From NCBI GenBank assembly GCA_027919835.1, contig JANVFP010000045.1, forward strand, positions 1 to 64,000: DNA of 64,000 nucleotides. Reading direction: 5' to 3'. The notes beneath the pieces were generated by a model. It was not told the DNA's origin, ran no database searches, and saw only the letters and a program-made list of their open reading frames with translations. How positions within the stretch are numbered: position 1 is the first letter of the stretch; every line of letters starts with the position of its first letter. The position numbers and the translations under genes were made by a program. Shown piece after piece: positions 33,801-44,222 of this stretch. The stretch comes from Lentinula raphanica (lineage: Eukaryota; Basidiomycota; Agaricomycetes; Agaricales; Omphalotaceae).

Positions 33801-36059
33801 GCGAGGCTGGAAAAAATGCTCGGGAAGTAACCTGTAACATCTGGAAAATGAAGTTAGATGAATGATACAAGTTCGAGTTCGGAACTGGCCTCACATTGAA
33901 AACAAGATTATGAGAGTGTGTACGGAGCTGTATAGCCTTCAATCTCTTCCCTGATGGTGAATCTGTAACCTGGATGCACAATGCCAGTGCAAGAACACCC
34001 TTGCAGCTATCCACTTCTGCAAGAATATCAGCACAGAGGTCCTCCATGACGAGAGTGTCATCTGTGTAACGGCTACTGGGACTATCTCTAGCAAATCTCG
34101 GGAGATCTGTGTAGAGAGTGATGTGTTCAACATCTTGCTTCAGTGAAGGTGTGACCGCCTCATGGAAGCCTTGCTCAGCTGAAATTTTTCATTCAAGCTG
34201 ACAGTCAAGAATCAAGTAAAAGACACTTACTTTGTGGACTATCAGTATAGACTAAGCTACATGGTGGGTGACCGTTTTCTTCTAGCCCCTTCCGGACACC
34301 ATCGAGGAGGTCCTTCACAAAAGCCATTGACTTTGAGGGGACCATTCCAAGGCTGCGGATTTCCTCAAAGTGGTTGACATTGGTATACGAAGCTTCATGT
34401 AGGCGTTCACCATTCAAGCCACCCATATACTTGAGATACTGTTTTTAAATAGTCGTTAGTGTTGGACAAGATCTACGGTAAAAATACTCACGTCAAAAGT
34501 ATGATCAACTTTCATCACATCAGCTGGTAGACAGGCTTGTGCTCGTTCAAGAAATGTTCGATGAGCAGTCACCCAGTCCACAAACATTGCCTTGAGGTAC
34601 TGCACCGATGGAGGAGCACCAGCATACCGCAGAGGGTCAGTGAATGGTGAAAACTCAGGTACTTGTGCTGGGCCATGGTAGCCATATGAGCGAGCGGCAT
34701 CTAGATACATAAGCTCAAGCTCCGCATGATGCTTGTGCTGTAGCTCCGACATCATTTCTGCAAATGGAGAGGGCCCAAAACGTGTAGCAAAGGTATTACA
34801 CATCAGCGACATGATACGGCGGTCGATTGCACCCGAGGCACTGATATATGCTGTAGTTTGTTCAGAAACTAATATTTGTTCTATGGCTTGCAAACTCACC
34901 TGGGAAAGCGACTGAAAGTCTGCGGGGCAGCTGGCTAATGATGTGGGGATCGGTACCTTGCCAACTTGTACCACACCCAGGATCATTCTTCAGCTTTGGA
35001 TTGCACAAATATCGGTTCGTGAGCAGGAAATAGTCCACTGGGAAAGACTTTACACGACGAGCAATGGGATCATCATTGTAGCCTTGAAGGATGTCACTGT
35101 TTTCATATCTTCACAAAGACTCAGAGTTCAAGTACTCACCGTTTTTGCTGAGGCGATGCCCACAAGTGCAACTGAAGTAGTCGGGTGCACCAGGTAAACA
35201 AGAAGGGAGCCAGACGAAGATCTCGCGATGACAGAGGCGGTCAGGTTGGAGTCCGGCAATTTTCGCATCATGAAGAGCGAATATAGGATGCTTTGGCCGA
35301 AAGAAAAAATCACCTCGGCGATAACAGTCAGGCTGCATATGCCTCTCGATTTCCTTCTGAATCTGACTTAGTGCAGATTGAAGCTGTTGCTGATGACAAG
35401 AATTCCCCTTGACTTCAGAGCCTTGAGTTTCATCAAGCTCGGCGGCAGAGGTATCTTGAGTCGATTGCAGGATATCATCAACGAGACTGTCGTCAACTGT
35501 ATCTGCACTTGTCGCTATATCTGCATGCTCATCGTGATCGTGAATGAATACCAGATGATCATTGAGTTGCACAAGAGTCTCGGCAGGAATATGTGGTATT
35601 TGAACAATTGCTACAGTGAGTGCGGTGAGTGCAATAACTTACGTGACAGTAAATGAAGAACTCACCATCAGGTACTAACACATTGCCTGAATTCAGCCGA
35701 GACGCGTCACTAGACTGGTGTTGGGATAGATTACTCGAGCCATCTGACTCTAACACGACGATAGGGCCTTGGGAAGAACTATTGACACGAGAAGTTTCGG
35801 AGGGTCCATTCACAACAGCTGATACTGATGCCCGTGTTGCAGCAGACTTCGGTGCAAAAAATCCAACGGTAGGTTGTTCAGTTGTCATCCATGGCCGCCA
35901 TGATCCACTCTTGGTAGCAATTCGACTTGTTGAAGGTTCCTGCAGGTTGGAATCTCTGGGTCCTTGAGACGATGATGAGGAATAGTTCTTCCGGCGGCCT
36001 GCACCAGCACGCTTTCCACCCCAGTTTGGATTGAATTTGGAAGATGAAGGGTGGCTCAT
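30824..36059 (-). mobile_element. Intact large transposase with embedded 3'-5' exonuclease-like domain, 1,584 aa
   Basis: Ten minus-strand exons (35666-36059, 35140-35610, 34900-35082, 34492-34850, 34231-34438, 33895-34178, 32914-33840, 32203-32853, 31393-32152, 30824-31341) join in phase with no stop. The N-terminus has an AT-hook-like FNPNWGGKRAGAGRRKN, then a zinc-binding region (FSCTCGH, later CNPKLKNDPGCG). Candidate catalytic acids of a DDE/RNase H-type transposase are Asp in KVDHTFD (about 465), Asp in VYTDSPQ (about 536) and Glu in RGTNSVEGGVH (about 1124). Between them lies a region resembling RNase D/WRN-type 3'-5' exonucleases (LALALCIQ, FFPASLRALLSS, DLRPFAKLKGA). The C-terminus ends in a Cys cluster (CAVCVKALC, CKCGHPKL). 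I recall this architecture from repeated, unnamed agaric families; its superfamily (KDZ or another) is not certain. Being intact, it may be recent. Confidence 0.7.
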
Positions 36060-36877
36060 CTTCTTGTTGAGCACAGATGTTGGATGTCTTCGTTGCAATG
36101 GACAGTGTCCTGAAACAAGTGTGCTTACTTTTGCTTATCCTAGGTACAGACCATGATTGCGGAACCAAATAGCATATATCAAGGTAATAGTGAGGCATAG
36201 TAGCATGTACAAAGGAATGAGAGCTCAAAAAGCCTCAATATATCTAATTTGTGCCGCGCGAGTCAAGAGAGAGAGAAAAGAAATCATTGCGTTGAATGGG
36301 TACATCTGCCGAGTTGAAGCAGTCAAACAGCCGAAGATGTAATCTAATCAGCACTCGGACAGATAGTATAACCGGACCCGGTGGCTGTACATGACCTGAG
36401 TCCAAATCGGGACTCAGGTATCCACAGACGTACGAAACAAGCCGATATATCAGCCCCAGGGGAGTCTCTTCTTGGCTCCCGTCCTCATCCGTCGGCTGTC
36501 AGATGGAGAGAAGAGACGGACAAAGACGAACCCGAAGGCTCCCGAAGGGGAGGAAGGCAAAACGGCCAGCTTAGGCCAGCTTAGGCTAGGTTTAGAAGGT
36601 TTCAGAAAGGGCGCATCACGTATTGAAACTTCATGTAACTCCGTTCAGAACTTCAGCCTGGCTTCATCCGAAGGACGAATATCAGCGAATATCATCCGGT
36701 CGCAAGACTTCGCAGGGATAGTTGCCGATGACCGTCGGTTTCCCATCCGCAATCAGAGACTAGCATACAATCATAAAAAGAGACTCACTGACCACGACTC
36801 AAATCTTCATTCCTTGGAGTCACCTCTTGTCTTGCCAGATTCTTTGCTGGTCAACTTACATCCTGCTTACATCCTCC
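36060..36877. other. Transposase 5' flank and SSP5 promoter
   Basis: Near 36394-36419 is a perfect 10-bp inverted repeat. From about 36725 the sequence resembles the region near 40138-40250 upstream of the SSP7 gene (both contain CCGTCGGTTT followed by CATCCG and ATCAGAGA), so the right host/transposon junction is probably before 36725. A TATA-like CATAAAAAG sits near 36773. Confidence 0.5.
36394..36419. other. Perfect 10-bp inverted repeat
   Basis: ACCTGAGTCC at 36394-36403 and GGACTCAGGT at 36410-36419, separated by six bases. It lies just outside the transposase gene and may belong to the element terminus or be a protein-binding site. Confidence 0.75.
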
Positions 36878-36900
36878 CTTTCTTTGCTGGTCGAAGAAAG
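36878..36900 (+). promoter_or_regulatory. SSP leader element, copy 5 (with a partial copy at 36839)
   Basis: The core is TTTGCTGGTCGAAG with 7-bp outer arms CTTTCTT and AAGAAAG. A second, partial copy (TTCTTTGCTGGTCAAC) lies 39 bp upstream, so the element is locally duplicated here. Confidence 0.7.
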
Positions 36901-37210
36901 CGAATTTCAATCGGTCGGTTCTGTACACCATCTGTGTCCGCAGAAGCATGCTGATTCTTCAACGCAGGTCCTCGTCATTATACTAGTCGTCATCTATCTC
37001 GTCGTACGTCCTAAGCTGTCGTACCACCAACTTGTTCAAAATCACCTACTCACATACATATATAGCCCAATCATCACTCTGCATTTAATACCTTCCTGTC
37101 CTTCGTTTTACATAATTCGCTCTGCACCGTGAGTCAGGCAATGCGTTTAGAATTCTTTACAGTCTAAACAAAAATTTGCCATTCTAGCGTTTGCCAATCA
37201 AATCAACCTC

Positions 37211-37675
37211 ATGCGTCCCAACTTTGCCTTGCTTGGTCCTCTTTTGGTCCTCTGGTTCTCCCTCATTGCCTGCGTATCCCCCGCTCCTGTTCTAGTGTCC
37301 CGAGACTCGCATGGTCACGACAGCGAGGTAGGTCCTCAGAGTCATAGTGACTATCTCTCTTCTCATCACTCACTGCTATTGTTTTCCTCCCGCACCTTTT
37401 GTTAGTTCGACACGAGGGTATACGAGATCATCGAAATCCGTTACACGAACCCTTGGTTCGGGGGTGACAAAAGATTTCGACAGCTGATCAACAAAATGGC
37501 CTCCGAGAAATTCAACTTCAACTCGCCCACCTTCAAGCAAGTAAAGTCAATCGACGAGCATAAGTATGAGCACAAGATGAAAGTCAATGGGCGTGATTTT
37601 CCCGTCGGATCCAAGGAATTGGAACTGAAGTTGGTTGATATCAAGATCACTGCACCGGGCCATGAGAAAACTTAA
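37211..37675 (+). CDS. Small secreted protein SSP5, 128 aa
   Basis: Exons 37211-37327 and 37406-37675, phase-0 split with a GTAGGT donor. Exon 1 encodes the signal peptide MRPNFALLGPLLVLWFSLIA followed by CVSPAPVLVSRDSHGHDSE. The mature exon (89 residues) has no Cys and a strand-helix-strand pattern: YEIIEIRYTN, a helix around RFRQLINKMASE, then KYEHKMKVNGRDF and ELELKLVDIKIT. The signal exon resembles that of the gene at 40663; the mature exons do not align by eye. It pairs with the divergent gene SSP4 across the inserted transposon. Confidence 0.75.
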
Positions 37676-38902
37676 ACTAGATTTTTGTCGTATTTTCAGT
37701 CTATCATACCTAAGGTTAGCAATTCTCGACACTCGTCCCTTGTACCATGAGTCTTGGGAATGTTTGAAGTTTAAATGATGTAAGGTTAGGATTTGGACTG
37801 AGGCTGGAGTCCGCCATAGTCCGCCATGGGACTACGGTACGGGGAAAAGGGTTAGTTAGGACCTGGTTAGGACCTAATCAGGACATCTGTCGCGCCTCCT
37901 ACAAAGTACTCATTCTATACTCTACTCGTGTTTTTCTTACACAGTATACTTAGCATATATATTTTATAAAACTTACACACAACTATCATTGAATCGCCGA
38001 CACGACGCAGCCTTGCGCTCGTCGCGAGGTTGATACTAGTTGATACTGTATGGGCAGAGCCCTCTCAGGCTACATACATAATATAGTTCCCAATTCTACA
38101 AGTTTGTATCTATCACTTTGACCGACGATCCTCGAGACTCCGAACAGGACGAATACTGAGTACTCGCTCTACAATGAACTGCATCTCTTCAGCTCTTTTT
38201 GTTCTTATCGTCGGAGGCCTTGATCACCACGGTCCACAATTTAATCAACATGATCTGTCTTTGCAAAATTGCAACCCAATTGGATTGATTGCATTAAAGT
38301 GATATTTATAATTTGATGTCATCCAAAGACTTGAAGCCATGACTTCATCTTGAGGACTCCGGAGGCAGCTATGCTCGAGCCTCGATGGTGGACGGTACTA
38401 TGTTGATTGAGTTGATTCACGGCAACTTCTTATAGTATTGATACTAGCAACTTCCACTGCTTATAATAAGTTACATACCCTTGCGAGGCTTTGGTAGGTG
38501 CCTGCTTTTGAGAATGATCTAATAGTACCACCCCTTCAATGAAGTTTCTGAAGTCTGCCGGGTGCTAGTCTGCCTTGACTCTTTCCATCCACTGGATGCC
38601 TGGTATGTGACATCGTACAAGCCATCAGAAGCCATCTTGCACAACAGCATCATCCACTGGTCCATATCGGCCATGTATATGCTGTCGACCATAGGATGCA
38701 TTGAGATCTGTGACTGTTTTCACCTACGAGAATGTTCATATGTACTATCGGGCGCACCCAAGTTCCAATGCAATTGGAAATCCAAAAAGCGTTTAGAGTG
38801 ATGACCCGATGACGTTTCTGACTCGGAGCGGTTCTGTCGCAACTTCTTTGGGACTGCAATGCTCTGGAAAGTTGTTGACATACATGAAAATCATTACACA
38901 TA
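37676..38902. other. Intergenic, 1.2 kb
   Basis: No gene recognised. Short tandem words such as AGTCCGCCATAGTCCGCCAT near 37810 and GGTTAGGACCTGGTTAGGACC near 37851 are present. Confidence 0.4.
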
Positions 38903-39393
38903 CTACTTGTGCGTCGACTTCTTCGAGTCAGTTGGTATTTCCACCATTTCCACTTCTAATTTCAGCGTCACCATGTCTGAACCCTTCTTCTTTGAATCGT
39001 CAGGGTAACAAACCATATCACCCAACTCATTTCCCTTTCCGTCGCCGTGGACAGGTTCATATTCAATCTTCAAGCTCTCTTTGGTCGGTGGGGTTATCCT
39101 GAGGTTGTGGTCACTGATATACTTGACGAGAAGATCGAACGACTGGGTCTCCAGCTTCTCTTGATATATAGGCACAGCCTTGAAAGGCTTCAAAACACAT
39201 ACACCTATCTTGGCCAATGCATCTCGAGCTTGTATCTGAGATGAGGGGGCCTATTGAGAAGTCGGGGTTAGACATTTAATCGTCGCTCAAACGGTGTGTC
39301 ACTGACCCGATCTCGGCGAGTGACAGACAGAGGCAGGGAATATCCAAAGGAAACGAGGAATAAGACAATGTGCGCGAAAGGAACGATACGCAT
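38903..39393 (-). CDS. Small secreted protein SSP6, 144 aa
   Basis: Minus-strand exons 39307-39393 and 38903-39250, phase-0 split. Exon 1 encodes MRIVPFAHIVLFLVSFGYS followed by LPLSVTRRDR, paralogous to SSP4 including the RRD motif. The mature exon (115 residues) has strand IGVCVLKPFK, a helix around FDLLVKYISDH, then SLKIEYEPV, a Gly/Asp-rich loop HGDGKGNELGDM and MVTLKLEVEMVEIP. Layout matches SSP4 (strand, helix, strand, GDM-type loop, strand) although residues differ. It is divergent from the gene at 40663. Confidence 0.75.
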
Positions 39394-40328
39394 GAGGGGC
39401 AGTGGGCTTGACTGTGTATCACGATGTTAGGAAACTCGGGAAGAAAGATGAAAAGGATGGCAAGTACACGTGAGAACCTGAGGCAAAGCTGAAGACAGAT
39501 ACAACGTGAACGTGGGGATCTAGAGCAGAAGGAATCGGAAGGAGAGCAAACACAGAATAAGCACATTTCGATTCGGAAAAGGGGGGTATGTGAATCAGTA
39601 CCACTGAAAAACCGGAAAGCAGAACTGTAGTACGAGAGCGTCGAATGAGTTGAACTGGGTACGATGTTAGCTTTGATCTAAAACAAGAGAACACTGGGAG
39701 ACTCACCAGATGTACAAAGATTCTTGGACGCCTTCTTTGACCAGCAAAGAAAGGAAAATTCAAAAGAGCGCGGTAGGAAGCCGAACCAGCAGATGGGGGA
39801 AAGGGGGGGACGATGACGATCAAGTAGATATACACCCATCAAGTTTCTTCAGGTATCTTCCCGTCGGATAGTATGTATTGGGAGATCATGCCAAGCCTTG
39901 CCAAGATCAAGAAAAAGCGACAAATTCTCAGTGGCTGAATTCCCTTCGAGTTTACGTTTCGCGTTGGGCCCATTGGCAGCTGCTGGCAGCTGTTGGCCAT
40001 TGCCTCTTCAGTGTTCACGACACTCCCCACGGGTAGCGCTACGAAATTCTCCTTTCTCTTAGACTCTCTAGGCTGCAGGAGGCTGCGGGAGGCTCCCGCC
40101 TGCTGCTCCTTGTATGCGATAATATTTGAGCAGCGATGGCCGTCGGTTTCCCATCTGTATCAGTCTGTATCACTGTCAAATTTCGTATGTTGAGCAGCCG
40201 CAGGATGGCCGTCGGTTTATCATCCGTATCAGAGATCTCGTATGCATATCATGAGCAGATCATGAGGACGGATTTGGATCCCCATTCTCTTGAGTCGCCT
40301 CGTTCAAGTTGCTTCTCACATTTTTTAC
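39394..40328. other. Divergent SSP6/SSP7 regulatory region
   Basis: Contains the leader exons and introns of SSP6 (39394-39760) and the shared upstream region. A TATA-like TATATCTAC reads on the minus strand near 39825-39833. Direct repeats of GCAGCTG and of GGCTGCRGGAG occur near 39975-40095. It corresponds to the interval that, in the other pair, is split by the transposon. Confidence 0.5.
39733..39751 (-). promoter_or_regulatory. SSP leader element, copy 6
   Basis: Minus strand TTCTTTGCTGGTCAAAGAA, identical to copy 4, followed by a GTGAGT donor about 25 bases downstream. Upstream on the same strand both SSP4 and SSP6 also carry CCCCATCTGCTGGT. Confidence 0.75.
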
Positions 40329-40347
40329 TTCTTTGCTGGTCAAAGAA
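40329..40347 (+). promoter_or_regulatory. SSP leader element, copy 7
   Basis: Plus strand TTCTTTGCTGGTCAAAGAA, identical to copies 4 and 6, about 316 bp upstream of the ATG at 40663. Leader splicing in between is likely but not resolved. Confidence 0.75.
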
Positions 40348-40662
40348 AGCGTTTCTCTACGGTCAACTTTATCCACCCTCTGCATCCAGTGAATCATGTC
40401 TAACACCCCCCAGGCAGGTCCGAATTGTCATTGGCAATTGCAATATTCGTCCGAATTCATCTCGTCTTGTGTATGTGCCAACCCATGGTGCTGTGACTTG
40501 ATTTCACTCATGTAGAACGGTATACAGTTCATCCACGCCGTACTCAACGATTCCCTGCTCTTCTCTGTTCTTTACGTTCTACACTGCCGTCGTTCGTGAG
40601 TTCAATATTGCTGTCATTCTATTGGCCTCTGACGGAAACGTTTGAACCTTCAGTTGTCCGTC

Positions 40663-41140
40663 ATGCGTCTCAATCCTGTCTTTCTTGGCCCTTGCTTGGC
40701 CCTCTGGCTCTCCTTCATTGCCTGCACTTCCTCAGCTCCTCTTCCAAAGCCGATGGAGGTGGTAAGTCCTGAAGTAGCCATGTGTTGCTACTCAGTACTC
40801 AGTACTCATCACTACGGTGTTTCAGATCCCTGCGAATGAAGTGCCAACGTACACGTATACTGTGAAGAACAGCAATGATTGGTTTCAGAAAACATTCGGC
40901 TCCCAGATCGAAAAAGATGCTAAGAAGTACAATAATGCCAAGCCCAAATATGAAAAAGACAATTCTATCCCACAGTTCGAATTCGAGATCACAGTGAAGG
41001 AACACATTCCAGGGAAGGATGGGAAGGGGGGAATAGACGTGCCTACCACTAAACGGATGGAGTTGAGAGCGAAAGTTGCGGACAAGGGTAACAAGGTTTT
41101 CGTAGCCTTGGATCCGGGCCCACCGAAATTGGGGTTATAG
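40663..41140 (+). CDS. Small secreted protein SSP7, 137 aa
   Basis: Exons 40663-40761 and 40826-41140, phase-0 split with a GTAAGT donor. Signal peptide MRLNPVFLGPCLALWLSFIA then CTSSAPLPKP. The mature exon (104 residues) is Lys rich: YTYTVKNSNDW, a helix around SQIEKDAKKY, FEFEITVKEHIPG, a GKDGKGG loop and MELRAKVADKGNKVFV. The signal exon is related to SSP5. No disulfide pattern or enzyme motif; function unknown. Confidence 0.75.
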
Positions 41141-41912
41141 TGGAATAGTCTGTCTATCGCACACTCACAAGTTGGCACCCTGATCCTTCTCTTCATCTAT
41201 CTATATGTTTCTTCCAGCGTAGACACCCTTGTCACCTCCCCATCGCTCCCAGCTATCCTCACCTTCTCTGTCTTGTCTTTCCAAATGAATTTCCCAATTG
41301 TCATTGATGTATATTCCCGTTTGACGAAGCCAAGAGTGAGAGTGAGTACGTATATGTTATCTTGATTCTTGATTCTTGAGCCTGTGCAGCACTGTGCTGG
41401 TCCCTGGCGTGAAATTCAGTACATCTGTACCGAGAAAGAAGCCAGTATGTACCTGCAGTTCGCTCCATACGAAAAGGTCACATCAGTATCGGTCCCGCAG
41501 AATTGAGAGTGAAATGTGGTGAGCCTTCAGAAAACGGCAAAGCTGGTAACTCTCGATTGTATTTTGACATGCAGCAGCAATCTACGTATAGTGGTGAGGA
41601 ACGTTGAATAATGAATCCACCACAACGAGTCTGGTTTTTTATTCTGCTTCTCTTGCGGCAAGACATTCACTCAAACAGCTGAGATTAAATGCAAGCAAGA
41701 GAGAAAGGAGTAGGAAAGAATGATATTGGTTGTACTTGCCCGGAATGCCCCGTATTGTGCATTATGTATCATTGCTGGCAGTCCCTTCGAGGTGTGTTCT
41801 AAACGCAACTACTAAACCTTTACGATCTCATCTTGATCCCTTCTACCCCCTTCTACTCTCGATTCGTAATTCGAAATTCGAGAGATAGAGCTTCTTCGCC
41901 ATCATAATCAGT
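41141..41912. other. Intergenic between convergent SSP7 and laccase
   Basis: No gene recognised. Confidence 0.45.
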
Positions 41913-44222
41913 TCAAGGGAGCTGGGATGATGACTGGCCATCGTATATAGGACACAACTCTTTCCAGTCGGCTACAAAGCAACACGTCACATTCATAGCT
42001 GTGGAACATTAGAGGATTCAATACGGCTTACCAGGAATCGTATCATCCTTGCGAGTATCCCGTGTATCTTCTGCTAGAACGACAGCGAGTCCTAAGTTTA
42101 AATGGAGGTCGATGTGACTTCGAGCGATTTGGTTGAAGATGGACTAGTAATGAGTACGAGTCGATCCCAGTCGCACGAAGAACGAACAGGCTTACCAATG
42201 TAAGAACCAGGGTCCAGCATTGTCCGTCACAAACCTGATTGTGGTTTGGTTATTCATTGCTACTAACGTAGTATCTCGACGGACCTAGGGAGTTCATGAA
42301 CATCTGTGGATTACTTGGAATATAATGAAAGGAGTATTGGACTCACTGGGTTTTTAAAATTGTATTCTAGGCTATCAGATGTTTTGACAACGTTGAATGC
42401 ATGCTAAACCATGGGTCAACGAGCTCATCTCAATTTCAGGTTCGGTTGCAAAGTAGAATGATGTAAAATTTATGAAAACAAAGAATTCGACGTACACCAT
42501 GGAGGTGGAAGGGGTGCGGACCACCACTAGCGTCCGCCCCCCAGAAGCTTATCTCGATAACCTTGTGCGCTGGAAGCGTATACACCCCTCCTATCGGCAA
42601 CAAGTCTTGCGCATGTTGTACCCCACTCAGGATCTGCAACAACACAGGCACCGTTGGCGACTGAAACACCACTCCGTTCATCTTGAACAGTATTTGATCG
42701 GGGTCAAACCCCAGAGTGAAGTTCAGAACCACATCAGCACCACCGGGGTATGGTTGTCCTGGTGCGCCAGGGTTTTCGAGCGGATGAAGATCGCCTTCTC
42801 GGAAGGTTATCATTTCAGAGGAGGGCAGCTGGGATGTTGTAGGTTCTTCCTCTGGAGCTCCGACGTATCGAAGGATAGCAGAGTTCACCCCATTGGTGAA
42901 ATTGTGAGTCCCGACGCCGGTGTTGGATAATGCTCGGATACGATAATTAGATATCACTTGATCTGCGTGGAGGACAACGGAGTATCGTTGGGCGGGATAA
43001 AGCTCGATAGAGTTCACAGTGTGAGGCTGGGTGTTGATTCCGTCGACTTCGATGATGGTCAGGTTATGGGAGTCTATGGAAAAGGCGTGGAAGGCGTCAA
43101 AAGACATATCGATCAAGCGGAATCGGTAACGTTTTCCGTGCTCTACTTGGATCACGGCTAGAGGAGTATCAGGCTGGATGAACCGTGTTGCCGTTAACAT
43201 AGAACTCAGCTGGTCAAAATCAGAGCACTCACTCCTCCAACGTAACGGCCTTTTCCGTTAATCAGTGTTGCATCAGCAGATGGAACGGCGCGGGCAGCGA
43301 GCAGCTGTAAGCTGGTAAGATGAAACCTTTTTTACATCAACAATCAACAAAGACGATGCTCATCGGTAATAGGAACAATCATACCAATCCGCAATTGTGA
43401 TTATCGTCGACTCTACAAGAAATCCGAGCTCAGTTCAATGATGAATGAATTTTCTGACAGAAGGCCTCACCATCATCAACATCGTACATATCCCGGTGAG
43501 GGTCCTCTGGGTCATAGATGACAAGAGGTCCTCTCAATCCATCACCATACTATGAAGAATACAAGTCATCAATGATTTCATACCCAGGTTAACTTTCTGA
43601 ACGAAGACGTACCTGCACAGAGAGATGACTATGATACCAAAACGTCCCCGCTTGGTCCGGAACCCCAAAATCATACATGAATGAATGATTCGGTGAGATA
43701 GGACATTGAGAGACAAAGGCTACCCCATCTGCGTAGTTCGTCGTTTTCTGAAAGAGGCCATGCCAATGCTACGGCGGGAGCAGTCGTTAGACGGGGTATC
43801 CAGTGAAATTGAATGTGGTCTGAGACATACGATGGTTGTACTTCTATCCAGCGAGGGGTCGGTGAGTGAATCCGTAACGTTGATGTAAAATCGGTCGCCC
43901 TATCGGACGATGCGTGAGGATGCATCGACAATACTCGGATACAATACGTACCTTTTGTGCAGTCAGTAAAGGCCCAGGGAACGATGCTTCGTGAGGCGTC
44001 TTCCCTGCCAACACAGTCCTATCAAAAACATCAGGTAAGAGGAGGTAAAAGGACAAGATACGATGCTACTCGCGAACGATGAAATCCATCCGGAGCGATG
44101 ACTTTGTTCACGATGTGAAGCTGATTATGTTCATCTCGAGGACGCGTTCTGTTTACATCAGCACCATAGGCAATTTGGACAGCGAGGAGGTAAACCTCCA
44201 ATATAGTGAGGAGTAGATTCAT
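41913..44222 (-). CDS. Secreted multicopper oxidase, laccase type
   Basis: A many-exon minus-strand gene starting at the ATG at 44222 with signal peptide [20 protein letters not shown]. All four copper-binding signatures can be read: HWHGLFQ (near 43775-43760), WYHSHLSVQ (near 43635-43610), HPFHLHGH (near 42450 across an intron) and [12 protein letters not shown] (near 42125, assembled across an intron whose acceptor reads GAAG at about 42130). The last signature usually reads HCHIDWHL; here Leu replaces Trp. The residue at the axial position is Leu, associated with higher-potential laccases. The C-terminus [11 protein letters not shown] is typical. Laccases oxidise phenols with reduction of O2 to water and in mushrooms serve lignin modification, pigment or development. 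Neighbouring SSP genes suggest a secretome-rich region only. Confidence 0.85.

Noticed and set aside
30824..36059. Calling the transposase a KDZ element outright
   Set aside because: I could not find the typical CxC cysteine clusters or terminal repeats that would fix the superfamily.
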